From assembly GCA_016938425.1 (NCBI GenBank), contig JAFGUR010000236.1, positions 1 through 35,908 on the forward strand: a stretch of DNA of 35,908 nt. Reading direction: 5' to 3'. The notes under the pieces were generated by a model. The model searched no databases. It was not told where the DNA came from and worked only from the letters and a program-made list of their open reading frames with translations. This document shows positions 8,855-16,961 of this stretch, in pieces. Origin of the DNA: Fusobacteriaceae bacterium. GTDB taxonomy: Bacteria > Fusobacteriota > Fusobacteriia > Fusobacteriales > Fusobacteriaceae. Numbering within the stretch: position 1 is the stretch's first letter; the number at the start of each line of letters is the position of its first letter. A program made the translations under genes and the position numbers.

Positions 8855-9321
8855 TGAATGCTAAAATAAGTTATAAAAAAATTTTAGACTTAGATTTAGA
8901 AACAAAACAAACTTTGACAGAAATAATTATTTCAACTTTTAAAAAATTTATTGCACCAGATTTTTCAGAGGAAGGTATCGAAACTTTTTATAAGTTTATT
9001 GGAGAAGGATTAGTTTTAGAAGAAACTTTAAAAAATAGAGATATAATTTTTGTAGCTAAGTATGAAAATCAAATTGTTGGATTAATTGCAACAAGAAGTA
9101 ACCATATTTCTTTACTTTTTGTTGATGAGAGATTTCATGGACACAAAATATCAAAGCATTTATTTGATATTATCAAGAGTGAAATAAAAAAAGATTTTAT
9201 TACAGTTAATTCATCTCCATATGCAGAAAAAATATATGAAAAATTAGGATTTATAAAGGTAGAAGACATGAAAGAAATGTCTGGAATCAAATTTATTCCA
9301 ATGAAATATTTAAAAAATTGA
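8854..9321 (+). CDS. GNAT-family N-acetyltransferase
   Basis: Predicted acetyl-CoA-dependent acetyltransferase, 155 residues. The GNAT core is seen as IIFVAKYENQIVGLIATR (beta strands 2-4), then LLFVDERFHGHKISKHLFDIIK, which matches the acetyl-CoA loop region in a weak form (F-H-G-H-K-I-S where Q-G-x-G-I-G is usual), and a C-terminal SSPYAEKIYEKLGFIKVED, typical of motif B. Its GGGAGG site lies in the end of the upstream hydrolase and the ATG overlaps that stop, so it is coupled to it. The acetylated substrate is unknown. Confidence 0.8.
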   Translation: MNAKISYKKILDLDLETKQTLTEIIISTFKKFIAPDFSEEGIETFYKFIGEGLVLEETLKNRDIIFVAKYENQIVGLIATRSNHISLLFVDERFHGHKISKHLFDIIKSEIKKDFITVNSSPYAEKIYEKLGFIKVEDMKEMSGIKFIPMKYLKN

Positions 9322-9383
9322 AATTAAGCATTGATTTTTTAAATAGATTTTAGTATACTATTTATATAATCTTATGCTTAATT
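9322..9383 (+). promoter_or_regulatory. psuKG promoter framed by a 10-base inverted repeat
   Basis: TTGATT (9331-9336), 17-base spacer, TATACT (9354-9359). Perfect arms AATTAAGCAT (9322-9331) and ATGCTTAATT (9374-9383) lie one at the -35 box and one just beyond the expected transcription start. This is where operator half-sites would sit. The HTH domain of the first gene is an obvious candidate binder (inference). Confidence 0.65.
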
Positions 9384-9409
9384 TATAAACATTTATTTAT
9401 GGAGGAGCA

Positions 9410-10489
9410 ATGACAAATAGAGAAAAAGAGCTTTTAAAAATAATTAAAGACGATCCTTTAATTAGTCAAATTGAACTGGCTGATAAACTTAATATTACTA
9501 GATCATCAGTAGGAGTTCACATTAGTAATCTTATTAGAAAAGGTTATATTAAAGGGAAAGGGTATATTTTAAATGAATTACCTTACTGCACAGTAATCGG
9601 TGGTGCAAATATGGACGTTCAATGTTTTCCTAAAGATATACTGACTTATCATGATTCTAATCCAGGAAATGTAAAATTGAGTCTTGGAGGAGTTGGTAGA
9701 AATATTGCTGAAAATATGGCTAGACTTGGGCTTAGAACTAAACTAATATCTGTTGTTGGAGATGACTTATACGCTGATGCAATTTTAAAAGGGTCTGAAG
9801 AAGCTGGAGTTGAAATGGATGACTCTTTAATCTTGGAAAAAACAAATAGTTCTACATATTTTTCTATTCTTAATGAAAAAGGTGATTTAGAAATAGCAAT
9901 TTCTGCTATGGATATATATGATAATTTAGATGAAGAATTTATTAAAAAGAAAGATAAAATAATTGAAAATAGTAGAGTTATTATTGTCGATACAAATATT
10001 CCTAAAGAAACTATTGAATATATTGTTAAAAGACATAAAAATACTGTGTTTTTTATAGATACTGTTTCTACAGCAAAATCTATGAAAATTAAAGACATAT
10101 TGGGATATTTTCATACAATAAAGCCTAATAAAATTGAAGCAGAAAAACTTTCTGGAATTATTATTAATAATGACAGCGATTTAGATAGAGTTGCAGATTA
10201 TTTTTTTGAACAAGGAGTAAAAAATGTGTTTATTAGCCTTGGGCAAGATGGAGTTTATTATAATAATCAGAAAGAAAAAGGTAAAATTTTAGGAGAAGAG
10301 GTAGAAGTAGTAAATGCTACGGGAGCTGGAGACGCATTTCTTGCTGCACTTGTTTATGGATATTTAAATGAATTCTCTATGGAAGAAATGGCTAGAATTG
10401 CCCAAAGAGCTAGTATTTTAACCTTAAAACATGAAGATACTATAAATCCAAATATTAATCTAAAAAATATATTAGAAGAAGGAGAATAA
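9410..10489 (+). CDS. psuK: Pseudouridine kinase with N-terminal winged-helix domain
   Basis: Phosphorylates pseudouridine to pseudouridine 5'-phosphate for breakdown by PsuG. Residues 1-55 form a winged helix of the Lrp/MarR-like kind (ISQIELADKLNITRSSVGVHISNLIRKGYI). The remainder is a PfkB-family sugar kinase, close in pattern to E. coli YeiC: GGANMDVQCF, SNPGNVKLSLGGVGRNIAENMARLG, the TLKPN-like HTIKPNKIEAEKLSG, and the catalytic anion hole ATGAGDAFLAAL near residue 304 with its Asp. The extra HTH suggests a kinase that also regulates, possibly its own operon. SD is GGAGG ahead of 9410. One base separates it from psuG. Confidence 0.9.
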   Translation: MTNREKELLKIIKDDPLISQIELADKLNITRSSVGVHISNLIRKGYIKGKGYILNELPYCTVIGGANMDVQCFPKDILTYHDSNPGNVKLSLGGVGRNIAENMARLGLRTKLISVVGDDLYADAILKGSEEAGVEMDDSLILEKTNSSTYFSILNEKGDLEIAISAMDIYDNLDEEFIKKKDKIIENSRVIIVDTNIPKETIEYIVKRHKNTVFFIDTVSTAKSMKIKDILGYFHTIKPNKIEAEKLSGIIINNDSDLDRVADYFFEQGVKNVFISLGQDGVYYNNQKEKGKILGEEVEVVNATGAGDAFLAALVYGYLNEFSMEEMARIAQRASILTLKHEDTINPNINLKNILEEGE

Positions 10490-10490
10490 A

Positions 10491-11396
10491 ATGGAAAAAT
10501 ATTTAAAAATTTCTGAAGAGGTTAAGGAAGCATTGGCAAATGGGAAACCTGTTATTGCTTTAGAGTCAACTATTATTTCTCATGGAATGCCTTATCCTCA
10601 AAATGTTGAAACAGCTTTAAAAGTTGAGAACATTATAAGAGAAAATGGTGGAGTTCCTGCTACTATAGCTATTTTAAAAGGTGAGTTAAAAGTTGGTTTA
10701 TCAAGTGAAGAAATTGATTATCTAGGAAAAAGAGGGCTAGACTGTATAAAAACTAGTAGAAGAGACTTAGCTCACATAGTTTCTAATAAATTAGATGGAG
10801 CTACAACAGTTGCTACTACAATGATTATTGCTGAAATGGCTGGGATAAAAGTGTTTGCAACTGGTGGAATAGGAGGAGTTCATAGAGGAGCTGAAACTAC
10901 AATGGATATTTCTGCTGACCTTGAAGAACTTGCTCAAACAAGTGTAGCTGTTGTGTGTGCAGGAGCAAAAAGTATTTTAGATATTGGACTAACTTTAGAA
11001 TATCTTGAAACTAAAGGGGTTCCTGTTGTTGGATTCCAAACAAAAGAAATGCCTGCATTTTACACTAGAAAAAGTGGATTTAGCTTAGATTATAAAATTG
11101 ATAGTGCAGAAGATATTGCAAAAATGATTAAAACTAAATGGGAATTAGGATTAAAAGGTGGAGTTGTAGTAGCAAATCCTATACCAGAAGAATTTGAAAT
11201 GGATTATGACAAAATAACCAATGCAATAGAGACAGCTCTTAAAGAAATGGATGCTAATGGAGTAAAAGGTAAAGAAAGTACACCATTTTTACTAGCAAAA
11301 GTTAAAGAAATTACTGGTGGAGATTCATTAAATTCAAATATTCAACTTGTATTTAATAATGCAAAATTAGCTACTCAAATAGCTAAGACAATTTAA
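10491..11396 (+). CDS. psuG: Pseudouridine-5'-phosphate glycosidase
   Basis: Cleaves the C-glycosidic bond of pseudouridine 5'-phosphate to uracil and ribose 5-phosphate. The 301 residues match PsuG throughout: IALESTIISHGMPYPQN (E25), GVPATIAILKGELKVGL, the KTSRRD block, FATGGIGGVHRG, TMDISADL (D139) and CAGAKSILDIGLTLEYLET, whose K160 is the likely Schiff-base lysine. It follows psuK directly and is followed by a strong terminator. Together the two genes give complete pseudouridine salvage. Confidence 0.97.
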   Translation: MEKYLKISEEVKEALANGKPVIALESTIISHGMPYPQNVETALKVENIIRENGGVPATIAILKGELKVGLSSEEIDYLGKRGLDCIKTSRRDLAHIVSNKLDGATTVATTMIIAEMAGIKVFATGGIGGVHRGAETTMDISADLEELAQTSVAVVCAGAKSILDIGLTLEYLETKGVPVVGFQTKEMPAFYTRKSGFSLDYKIDSAEDIAKMIKTKWELGLKGGVVVANPIPEEFEMDYDKITNAIETALKEMDANGVKGKESTPFLLAKVKEITGGDSLNSNIQLVFNNAKLATQIAKTI

Positions 11397-11400
11397 TAAA

Positions 11401-11460
11401 TAAACAATAAATTAATTTGTGAGACAAATAGAAAACTATTTGTCTCATTTTTATTGTTTA
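11401..11460 (+). terminator. Terminator of psuKG
   Basis: GAGACAAATAG (11421-11431), AAAA loop, CTATTTGTCTC (11436-11446), then ATTTTTATT. A second pair of arms, TAAACAATAAA and TTTATTGTTTA, lies outside, so the structure can extend to about 60 bases. Confidence 0.9.
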
Positions 11461-11497
11461 TAGTAAAATAAATGAATTCTTTCCTTAAATTAAACTG

Positions 11498-11974
11498 TCA
11501 AAAATTGAAGACACCTTCCCAATTAAATTTACCAGATTCTTCAATATTCTTTGGCCAATAAGAACACCAATTTGGCATTATTGGATTTTCAACTCTATCA
11601 AGGCTCGGAATATAAGGTTTAATATCCAAAATTGGGGTTTCATTGTCCGCATCTATATAGGCTAAACCAATGATACCATTATCATAATCTACATAAGTAA
11701 TATAACTACAACTTAGTCCAATAGGATTAGGCCTTTCAGGAGAACGAGTTGCAAAGGTACCTAATAAATTGGGAGCATTTTTATATGGACTATTCTCAAT
11801 AAGTTTTGTCCTAGATTTACTGTTATCACATTTGTCAAACCACCAAATTATATTAATATAACTAAAATCATTAATATTTGTAAGCCCCTTAATGTAGTTT
11901 TTATTTAGAACTAATTTACTTCCACTACCATCATTTTGAATTTTGCCAATTACTTTTAAATCAAGTTTTTCCAT
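11498..11974 (-). CDS. trmO: TrmO-type tRNA (t6A37) methyltransferase, TsaA/YaeB family
   Basis: SAM-dependent enzyme that methylates N6-threonylcarbamoyladenosine at tRNA position 37. The 158-residue protein consists of the single beta-barrel TsaA-like domain and carries its hallmark GTFATRSPERPNPIGLS at about 72-88 and LDIKPYIPSLD near the end. It lacks the C-terminal extension of E. coli TrmO, as many short homologues do, so the exact substrate is less sure than the family. AAGGAG site nine bases before the ATG. It stands alone behind an unusual promoter. Confidence 0.82.
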   Translation of the reverse strand: MEKLDLKVIGKIQNDGSGSKLVLNKNYIKGLTNINDFSYINIIWWFDKCDNSKSRTKLIENSPYKNAPNLLGTFATRSPERPNPIGLSCSYITYVDYDNGIIGLAYIDADNETPILDIKPYIPSLDRVENPIMPNWCSYWPKNIEESGKFNWEGVFNF

Positions 11975-12002
11975 AAATAAAATCTCCTTTAATTAATTAT
12001 TT

Positions 12003-12048
12003 ACGGCGCCGTTAATATTAGTGTACTAAGTATAAATTTATACTTCAA
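12003..12048 (-). promoter_or_regulatory. trmO promoter with two perfect palindromes
   Basis: Minus-strand TTGAAG (12043-12048), 17-base spacer, TACACT (12020-12025). The spacer coincides with AAGTATAAATTTATACTT (12028-12045), a perfect 18-base palindrome. A GC-only core palindrome, ACGGCGCCGT (12003-12012), sits at or just past the expected transcription start and stands out in an AT-rich gap. Both positions suit repressor binding. Confidence 0.6.
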
Positions 12049-12084
12049 GTTATATTTTTTAAAATTTATACATAAAATAATATA

Positions 12085-12115
12085 AAAAGTACAGATTATA
12101 AAAATCTGTACTTTT
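12085..12115 (-). terminator. Terminator of the glycerol dehydrogenase operon
   Basis: 12-base-pair stem AAAAGTACAGAT/ATCTGTACTTTT with a 7-base loop, followed on the minus strand by a T/A-rich tail. It lies 50 bases past the DUF1667 stop. Confidence 0.8.
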
Positions 12116-12167
12116 GCATAACGTAAAAATAATTTAATTGTAGATATCCAAATTACTAAGTGATATT

Positions 12168-12515
12168 TTACATATCTCTAGAAATTACAACATTTATACC
12201 TGTATCTAATATATTAGATACAACAATTTGACCAACTTTTACTGGAGAAGTTACTTCCAATTTATTAATAACTTCCATGCACTTAAAATTAAGGTCTTTA
12301 GGAATAGCACCATCAGTTTTTACAGGGACTCTTTTATGAATTCCTCCAGAAATTTTAATTGTAGAAGTAATAACTCTTGTTGGATTTGTTAATTCTTTAA
12401 ATCCATAATCAGCACCTCTTTTGCACTCATTTCCTTTAACAGCATAATTATTATCTAGGTCTACCTCAAGATGACATCCCCTTGGACACACTATACAAAT
12501 CAATTCTTTAATCAT
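12168..12515 (-). CDS. DUF1667 cysteine-rich protein of the glycerol-3-phosphate operon
   Basis: Small 115-residue protein of the DUF1667 family, regularly found as the last gene behind two FAD oxidoreductases in glycerol-3-phosphate operons of anaerobes. It begins CIVCPRGC and has four cysteines (C7, C10, C14, C31) in a C-x2-C-x3-C-x16-C arrangement that could hold an Fe-S cluster or zinc. No reaction has been seen for it here; an electron-transfer role between the oxidoreductases and an acceptor is inference. Its ATG overlaps the upstream stop by four bases (ATGA), indicating coupling. Confidence 0.85.
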   Translation of the reverse strand: MIKELICIVCPRGCHLEVDLDNNYAVKGNECKRGADYGFKELTNPTRVITSTIKISGGIHKRVPVKTDGAIPKDLNFKCMEVINKLEVTSPVKVGQIVVSNILDTGINVVISRDM

Positions 12516-13780
12516 TTCAAATCACCTTTATCTTCTATAGAAAATGTTAATTCTTTATTTTTTATATCTTTTAATAAACTAAATGGAATATTTATTTTTT
12601 CCATTTCACCTGGAGCAAGATGAGGCTTTTTAAGTGTTAAAATAGGATTTTCCCCATCTTTAACAATTAAATTAACATTCTTAAATACATCTCCAACTCT
12701 AAAAAATACTTCCAAATTTTTATCAATATTTTCTAATCTAATTTTTTGTGGGACAGTATACCTTACACCAGAAATTGGTTTGATTTTTATGTAATCATCA
12801 TTGTTAACAATTTGATTCAAAACGTATTTTGCGGCATTTTTCCCTGCTTTACGACTTTCAGCACTAACAAAATCAACTAAATCATGAACATGAACAACAT
12901 TTCCACATGCAAAGATTCCTTCTACGCTAGTTTCCATTGATTCATTTACAATTGGACCAGAAGTAACACTATCCATTTCTATTTCAGCTTTGTAGCTTAA
13001 CTCATTTTCAGGAATAAGTCCAACAGACAGTAAAAGAGTGTCAACTTCAAAAGTTTGTTCTGTTCCAGAAATAGGCTTTCTATTTTCATCAACTTTAGCA
13101 ATAGTAACAGCTTCTACCCGTTCTTTTCCTTTAATATTTATAATAGTGTGGCTTAAAAGAAGAGGAATATCATAATCATTTAGACATTGTACAATATTTC
13201 TCATTAATCCTCCTGAATAAGGTAGAAGTTCAACAACAGCTTTTACTTCTGCTCCTTCGAGAGTCATTCTTCTTGCCATAATTAAACCTATATCTCCAGA
13301 ACCCAGTATTAAAACTTTTTTCCCAACCATATAACCTTCCATATTTATAAATCTTTGAGCTGCCCCAGCAGTGAAAATTCCTGCAGGTCTATCTCCAGGA
13401 ATGGCAATAGCACCTCTTGTACGTTCTCTACATCCCATTGCTAAAACAACAGCCTTTGCTTCAAGTTCTACAAAACCATCAATTGTATTAATCATTTGAA
13501 TTTTCTTTTCTTTTGTAAGATTTAAAACCATTGTATCTAATTTATAATCAATACCAATTTCTTTTAATTGCTCTATAAATCTTTGAGCATATTCTGGACC
13601 AGTTAGTTCTTCTTTAAATTCATGAAGTCCAAATCCATTGTGAATGCATTGCTGTAAAATTCCACCAAGTTCTTTATCTCTTTCTATAACTAAAATATTT
13701 TTTGCTCCCGTTTTGTGTGCTTCGATAGCAGCAGCAAGACCAGCAGGTCCTCCACCAATTACAACTATATCATAATTCAT
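12512..13780 (-). CDS. FAD/NAD-dependent oxidoreductase, second subunit of the G3P dehydrogenase set
   Basis: Pyridine-nucleotide-disulfide-type flavoprotein: FAD-binding GGGPAGLAAAIEA near the N-terminus, an NAD-type Rossmann loop GSGDIGLIMARR at about 170, and the C-terminal FAD motif (GIFACGNVVHVHDLVDFV). About 90 residues follow, unlike classic lipoamide dehydrogenases. The best start is ATG at 13780 (422 residues), because GGGGTG lies six bases upstream; an in-frame GTG at 13789 is that SD itself. The preceding gene ends 17 bases away and the DUF1667 gene overlaps, so the three form one unit. It probably passes electrons from glycerol-3-phosphate oxidation, in place of the GlpB/GlpC subunits that are not present here. 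Confidence 0.88.
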   Translation of the reverse strand: MNYDIVVIGGGPAGLAAAIEAHKTGAKNILVIERDKELGGILQQCIHNGFGLHEFKEELTGPEYAQRFIEQLKEIGIDYKLDTMVLNLTKEKKIQMINTIDGFVELEAKAVVLAMGCRERTRGAIAIPGDRPAGIFTAGAAQRFINMEGYMVGKKVLILGSGDIGLIMARRMTLEGAEVKAVVELLPYSGGLMRNIVQCLNDYDIPLLLSHTIINIKGKERVEAVTIAKVDENRKPISGTEQTFEVDTLLLSVGLIPENELSYKAEIEMDSVTSGPIVNESMETSVEGIFACGNVVHVHDLVDFVSAESRKAGKNAAKYVLNQIVNNDDYIKIKPISGVRYTVPQKIRLENIDKNLEVFFRVGDVFKNVNLIVKDGENPILTLKKPHLAPGEMEKINIPFSLLKDIKNKELTFSIEDKGDLK

Positions 13781-13797
13781 TTTTTTCACCCCGATAA

Positions 13798-15225
13798 TTA
13801 TTTTTTAGTTTCTCCAGTTAAAATATAAGAATTTTCTCCATCAAGAACAATACTTTCAAGAGGTTTGTTTAATTCCTTAGCAAGTATTTCTTGTATTCTT
13901 GGGCCACAAAATCCTCCTTGACATCTACCCATTCCTGGACGACACCTTCTTTTTACTCCGTCAACAGTTGTAGCACCAATATTTCTGTGGATACTGTCAA
14001 TAATTTCGCCTTCAGTAATGTTTTCACATCTACAAATTATTCTTCCATAAGAAGAATCTTTTTTTATTATTTCTTTTTTATTTTCATTAGAAAGTTCCAT
14101 AAATCTTATTTGTTTTTTTCTAAAAGGATTAAAATCTTCTTTTTTAAGAGGGTTTTCCAATATCTCAACAATCATTTTAGATACATCTTCTGCTATAGCA
14201 GGTGCTGCAGATAATCCGGGAGATTTTATTCCAGCTACATCAATAAAATTATTTGTATTTTTTATGACAAAATCTTCTGTATCTGATTCAGCTCTTAATC
14301 CAGCAAATGTTCTAATAACTTCTCTAAGACTAATATTTTTAACTGATTTAGTTGCTCTTTCTTTTATAAATTCTAATTGTTCTGTAGTTGTAGCTTTATC
14401 TTCTTTGTCTAAAATATCCTGAGAATCAGGACCTAATAATAAATTCCCATGAACTGTTGGAGTAACTAAAACTCCTTTTCCTAATTTATTTGGGCATTGA
14501 AAAATTACAGTGTTTACCTTTTTTCCTTCATTTTTATCCATTACAAAATATTGACCTCTTCTTGGAATTATTTTATATTCACATGGATAAACAAAATTGT
14601 GAACTTTATCTGTATATACCCCTGCACAGTTTATGATTATTTTACTTTCATAAGTATTTCCTTTAGAATCTTTAACCTTGTAGAAATTATCCTTTTTTTC
14701 AATGGCAATTACTTCGCTATTTAGCACAAGTTCTACACCGTTATCCATAGCATTTTCAATCATTCCAATAGTTGCTTCCCAAGGTCCAATAATCCCTGCG
14801 GTTTTTGCGTATAATCCTGCAACTACTGAGTCACTTATATTAGGTTCTATCTTTTTAATCTCTTCAAAGTTTAAAATTTCCATTTGAGGTACACCATTTT
14901 TTAAACCTCTTTCATATAACATGTTTAAATGTTTTTTTTCTTCTTCTGAAAAGGCTAAAACAAAAGAACCTATTCTTTTAAATGGGATATCTAATTCGTC
15001 AGCAATTTTTGAATACATTTCATTCCCTTTTGCATTGTACTTTGCCATTAATGTTCCTTCTTTAGCATCATATCCTGCATGAATTATAGCTGAGTTTGCT
15101 TTGGATGTTCCATCAGCTACATCATTTTCTTTTTCTAAAATAATCGTTTTTAATTTGTATTTTGAAAGCTCTCTACTAATAGAAGCCCCCATAATCCCTG
15201 CTCCAATTATTAATACATCATACAT
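13798..15225 (-). CDS. FAD-dependent glycerol-3-phosphate dehydrogenase, GlpA-like with [2Fe-2S] domain
   Basis: Oxidises sn-glycerol-3-phosphate to dihydroxyacetone phosphate. An FAD Rossmann motif opens the protein (LIIGAGIMGASISREL), and the DAO-type body carries FAGLRAESDTEDFVI and GIKSPGLSAAPAIAE. A C-terminal Bfd-like [2Fe-2S] domain from about residue 395 has CRCENITEGEI followed by CRPGMGRCQGGFCGPR. I place the start at ATG 15225 (475 residues) with GGGAGTG upstream; a TTG-initiated 480-residue frame lacks a site. It is preceded by its own promoter and terminator-containing leader (15270-15381) and followed by the second flavoprotein and DUF1667. A general DAO-family oxidoreductase is the alternative, but the glycerol context makes G3P by far the likeliest substrate. 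Confidence 0.9.
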   Translation of the reverse strand: MYDVLIIGAGIMGASISRELSKYKLKTIILEKENDVADGTSKANSAIIHAGYDAKEGTLMAKYNAKGNEMYSKIADELDIPFKRIGSFVLAFSEEEKKHLNMLYERGLKNGVPQMEILNFEEIKKIEPNISDSVVAGLYAKTAGIIGPWEATIGMIENAMDNGVELVLNSEVIAIEKKDNFYKVKDSKGNTYESKIIINCAGVYTDKVHNFVYPCEYKIIPRRGQYFVMDKNEGKKVNTVIFQCPNKLGKGVLVTPTVHGNLLLGPDSQDILDKEDKATTTEQLEFIKERATKSVKNISLREVIRTFAGLRAESDTEDFVIKNTNNFIDVAGIKSPGLSAAPAIAEDVSKMIVEILENPLKKEDFNPFRKKQIRFMELSNENKKEIIKKDSSYGRIICRCENITEGEIIDSIHRNIGATTVDGVKRRCRPGMGRCQGGFCGPRIQEILAKELNKPLESIVLDGENSYILTGETKK

Positions 15226-15269
15226 AATTATCACTCCCAATTTTAATCTGTTTCATTTTTTCAGTAAAA

Positions 15270-15326
15270 CAAAAAAGCCAAGCAAAGGCAACAATCAAGT
15301 TACCTTTTCTTAGCTTCTCCAGTCTC
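15270..15326 (-). terminator. Attenuator in the leader of the G3P dehydrogenase genes, likely GlpP-controlled
   Basis: On the minus strand AGCTAAG and AAAGGTAAC pair with GTTGCCTTT and CTTGGCT around a 6-base loop, and TTTTTTGTTTT follows: a full intrinsic terminator ahead of the coding region. The motif GAGACTGGAGAAGC (15313-15326) overlaps its 5' arm. The same GAG-x2-TGGAGAA motif is placed identically in the glpF leader. In Bacillus, GlpP with glycerol-3-phosphate prevents termination in glp leaders; a glpP gene lies upstream here. Confidence 0.85.
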
Positions 15327-15352
15327 TTCGCTATATATTCATTTCTACTATA

Positions 15353-15381
15353 AATATATCCTATTTTTATCTTAAAGTCAA
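15353..15381 (-). promoter_or_regulatory. Promoter of the G3P dehydrogenase genes
   Basis: Minus-strand TTGACT (15376-15381), 17-base spacer, TATATT (15353-15358). The -10 region TATATTTATAGTA is identical to that of the glpF promoter. It allows expression independent of glpFK. Confidence 0.85.
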
Positions 15382-15388
15382 ACTAGAT

Positions 15389-16894
15389 TTAACATTCTTC
15401 TTCCCATGCAAGACTTCTTGACACAGCTTTTTTCCAACCTTTGTAAAGTTTTGCTCTTTCTTCTTCACTAATTGTAGGATAATATTCTTCATTAATTCTC
15501 CATTTTTTAGTAATCTCTTCTTTATCTTTCCAAAATCCAACAGCTAAACCTGCTAAATAAGCAGCTCCTAAAGCTGTAGTTTCTGATATTTCAGGTCTTC
15601 TTACAGAGGCTCCTAAAATGTCAGATTGGAATTGCATTAGGAAACAATTTTTTACAGCTCCACCATCAACTTTTAAAGCCTCAAGATTTATACCAGAGTC
15701 TTCTTCCATTGCAACAATAAGATCTTTACTTTGATAAGCAATTGACTCAAGAGTTGCTCTTATAATATGATTTCTATTTACTCCTCTTGTAAGGCCTACA
15801 ATAGTTCCTCTAGCATACATATCCCAATAAGGAGATCCTAATCCTACAAATGCTGGAACAACATAAACACCATTACTATCTTTAACTTTTTTTGCAAAAT
15901 ATTCAGTATCAGCAGCATCATTAATTATTTTTAATTCATCTCTTAACCATTGGATAGAAGCGCCACCGATGAATATACTTCCTTCAAGAGCATATTCAAC
16001 TTTTCCATTTAAACCTATTGCAATAGTTGTTAATAACCCATTTTTTGAAGCAACAGCCTTTTCACCTGTATTCATCAATAAGAAACAACCAGTTCCATAA
16101 GTATTTTTTGCCTCTCCTTCTTTAAAACAAGCTTGACCAAATAATGCAGCTTGTTGATCTCCAGCAATTCCTGCTATAGGAATTCTTATATCTTCTCTAC
16201 CACCTAAATCAGCGTATCCGTAGATTTCACTAGAATTTTTTACTTGAGGTAGCATGTTACATGGAATGTTTAAAGTTTTAAGTATTTTTTCATCCCATTT
16301 TAACTCTTTTATATTGTAAAGAAGAGTTCTGGAAGCATTAGTATAGTCTGTAACATGAGCTTCTCCATGAGTAAGTTTCCAAACTAACCAAGTATCTACT
16401 GTTCCAAAAAGTAAATCTCCTTTTTCAGCTTTTTCTCTTGCACCTTCAACGTTATCCAAAATCCATTTTACTTTTGTTCCTGAAAAATAAGCATCAATAA
16501 TAAGACCTGTAGAATTTTTAATATATTCTTCAAAACCATCTTCTTTTTTTAATTTTTCGCAAATAGAAGCAGTTCTTCTACATTGCCAAACAATTGCATT
16601 ATATATTGGTTCACCAGTGTTTTTATCCCATACAATAGTTGTTTCTCTTTGGTTAGTAATACCAATAGCAGCAATTTCACTATATTTTATATTTGCTTTA
16701 GCAATAACTTCAGTTAAAACAGAGCTTTGAGTAGCCCAAATTTCCATAGGATTGTGTTCAACCCAACCTGCATTTGGATATATTTGTGTAAACTCTCTTT
16801 GTGCCATTGCAATAATATTTTCATCCCTATCAAAAATAATTGCTCTATTACTAGTTGTCCCAGAGTCCAATGCGATTACATATTTTTTTTCCAT
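15389..16894 (-). CDS. glpK: Glycerol kinase
   Basis: ATP-dependent phosphorylation of glycerol to sn-glycerol-3-phosphate. The 501 residues have the FGGY-kinase layout: phosphate-1 loop DSGTTSNRAIIFD at the start, the QRETTIVWD block, the GTVDTWLVWKLT segment, GIAGDQQAALFGQ, YGTGCFLLMNTG and the signature GLGSPYWDMYARGTIVGLTRG near residue 355. The start follows AGGAGG. It lies 67 bases after glpF on the same strand and is presumably cotranscribed with it from the promoter at 17860-17888. Confidence 0.98.
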   Translation of the reverse strand: MEKKYVIALDSGTTSNRAIIFDRDENIIAMAQREFTQIYPNAGWVEHNPMEIWATQSSVLTEVIAKANIKYSEIAAIGITNQRETTIVWDKNTGEPIYNAIVWQCRRTASICEKLKKEDGFEEYIKNSTGLIIDAYFSGTKVKWILDNVEGAREKAEKGDLLFGTVDTWLVWKLTHGEAHVTDYTNASRTLLYNIKELKWDEKILKTLNIPCNMLPQVKNSSEIYGYADLGGREDIRIPIAGIAGDQQAALFGQACFKEGEAKNTYGTGCFLLMNTGEKAVASKNGLLTTIAIGLNGKVEYALEGSIFIGGASIQWLRDELKIINDAADTEYFAKKVKDSNGVYVVPAFVGLGSPYWDMYARGTIVGLTRGVNRNHIIRATLESIAYQSKDLIVAMEEDSGINLEALKVDGGAVKNCFLMQFQSDILGASVRRPEISETTALGAAYLAGLAVGFWKDKEEITKKWRINEEYYPTISEEERAKLYKGWKKAVSRSLAWEEEC

Positions 16895-16961
16895 ACAAAA
16901 ATCCTCCTAATATTTATTTTTATTTAGATTAATTTATAATCAATTGTTTGAATCTTTATTT

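Noticed and set aside
9649..10098. 149-codon minus-strand frame inside psuK
   Set aside because: Lies wholly within the PfkB domain of psuK and has no start signal.
15226..15240. Upstream TTG start adding five residues to the G3P dehydrogenase
   Set aside because: That stretch is the ribosome site for the ATG at 15225 and has none of its own.
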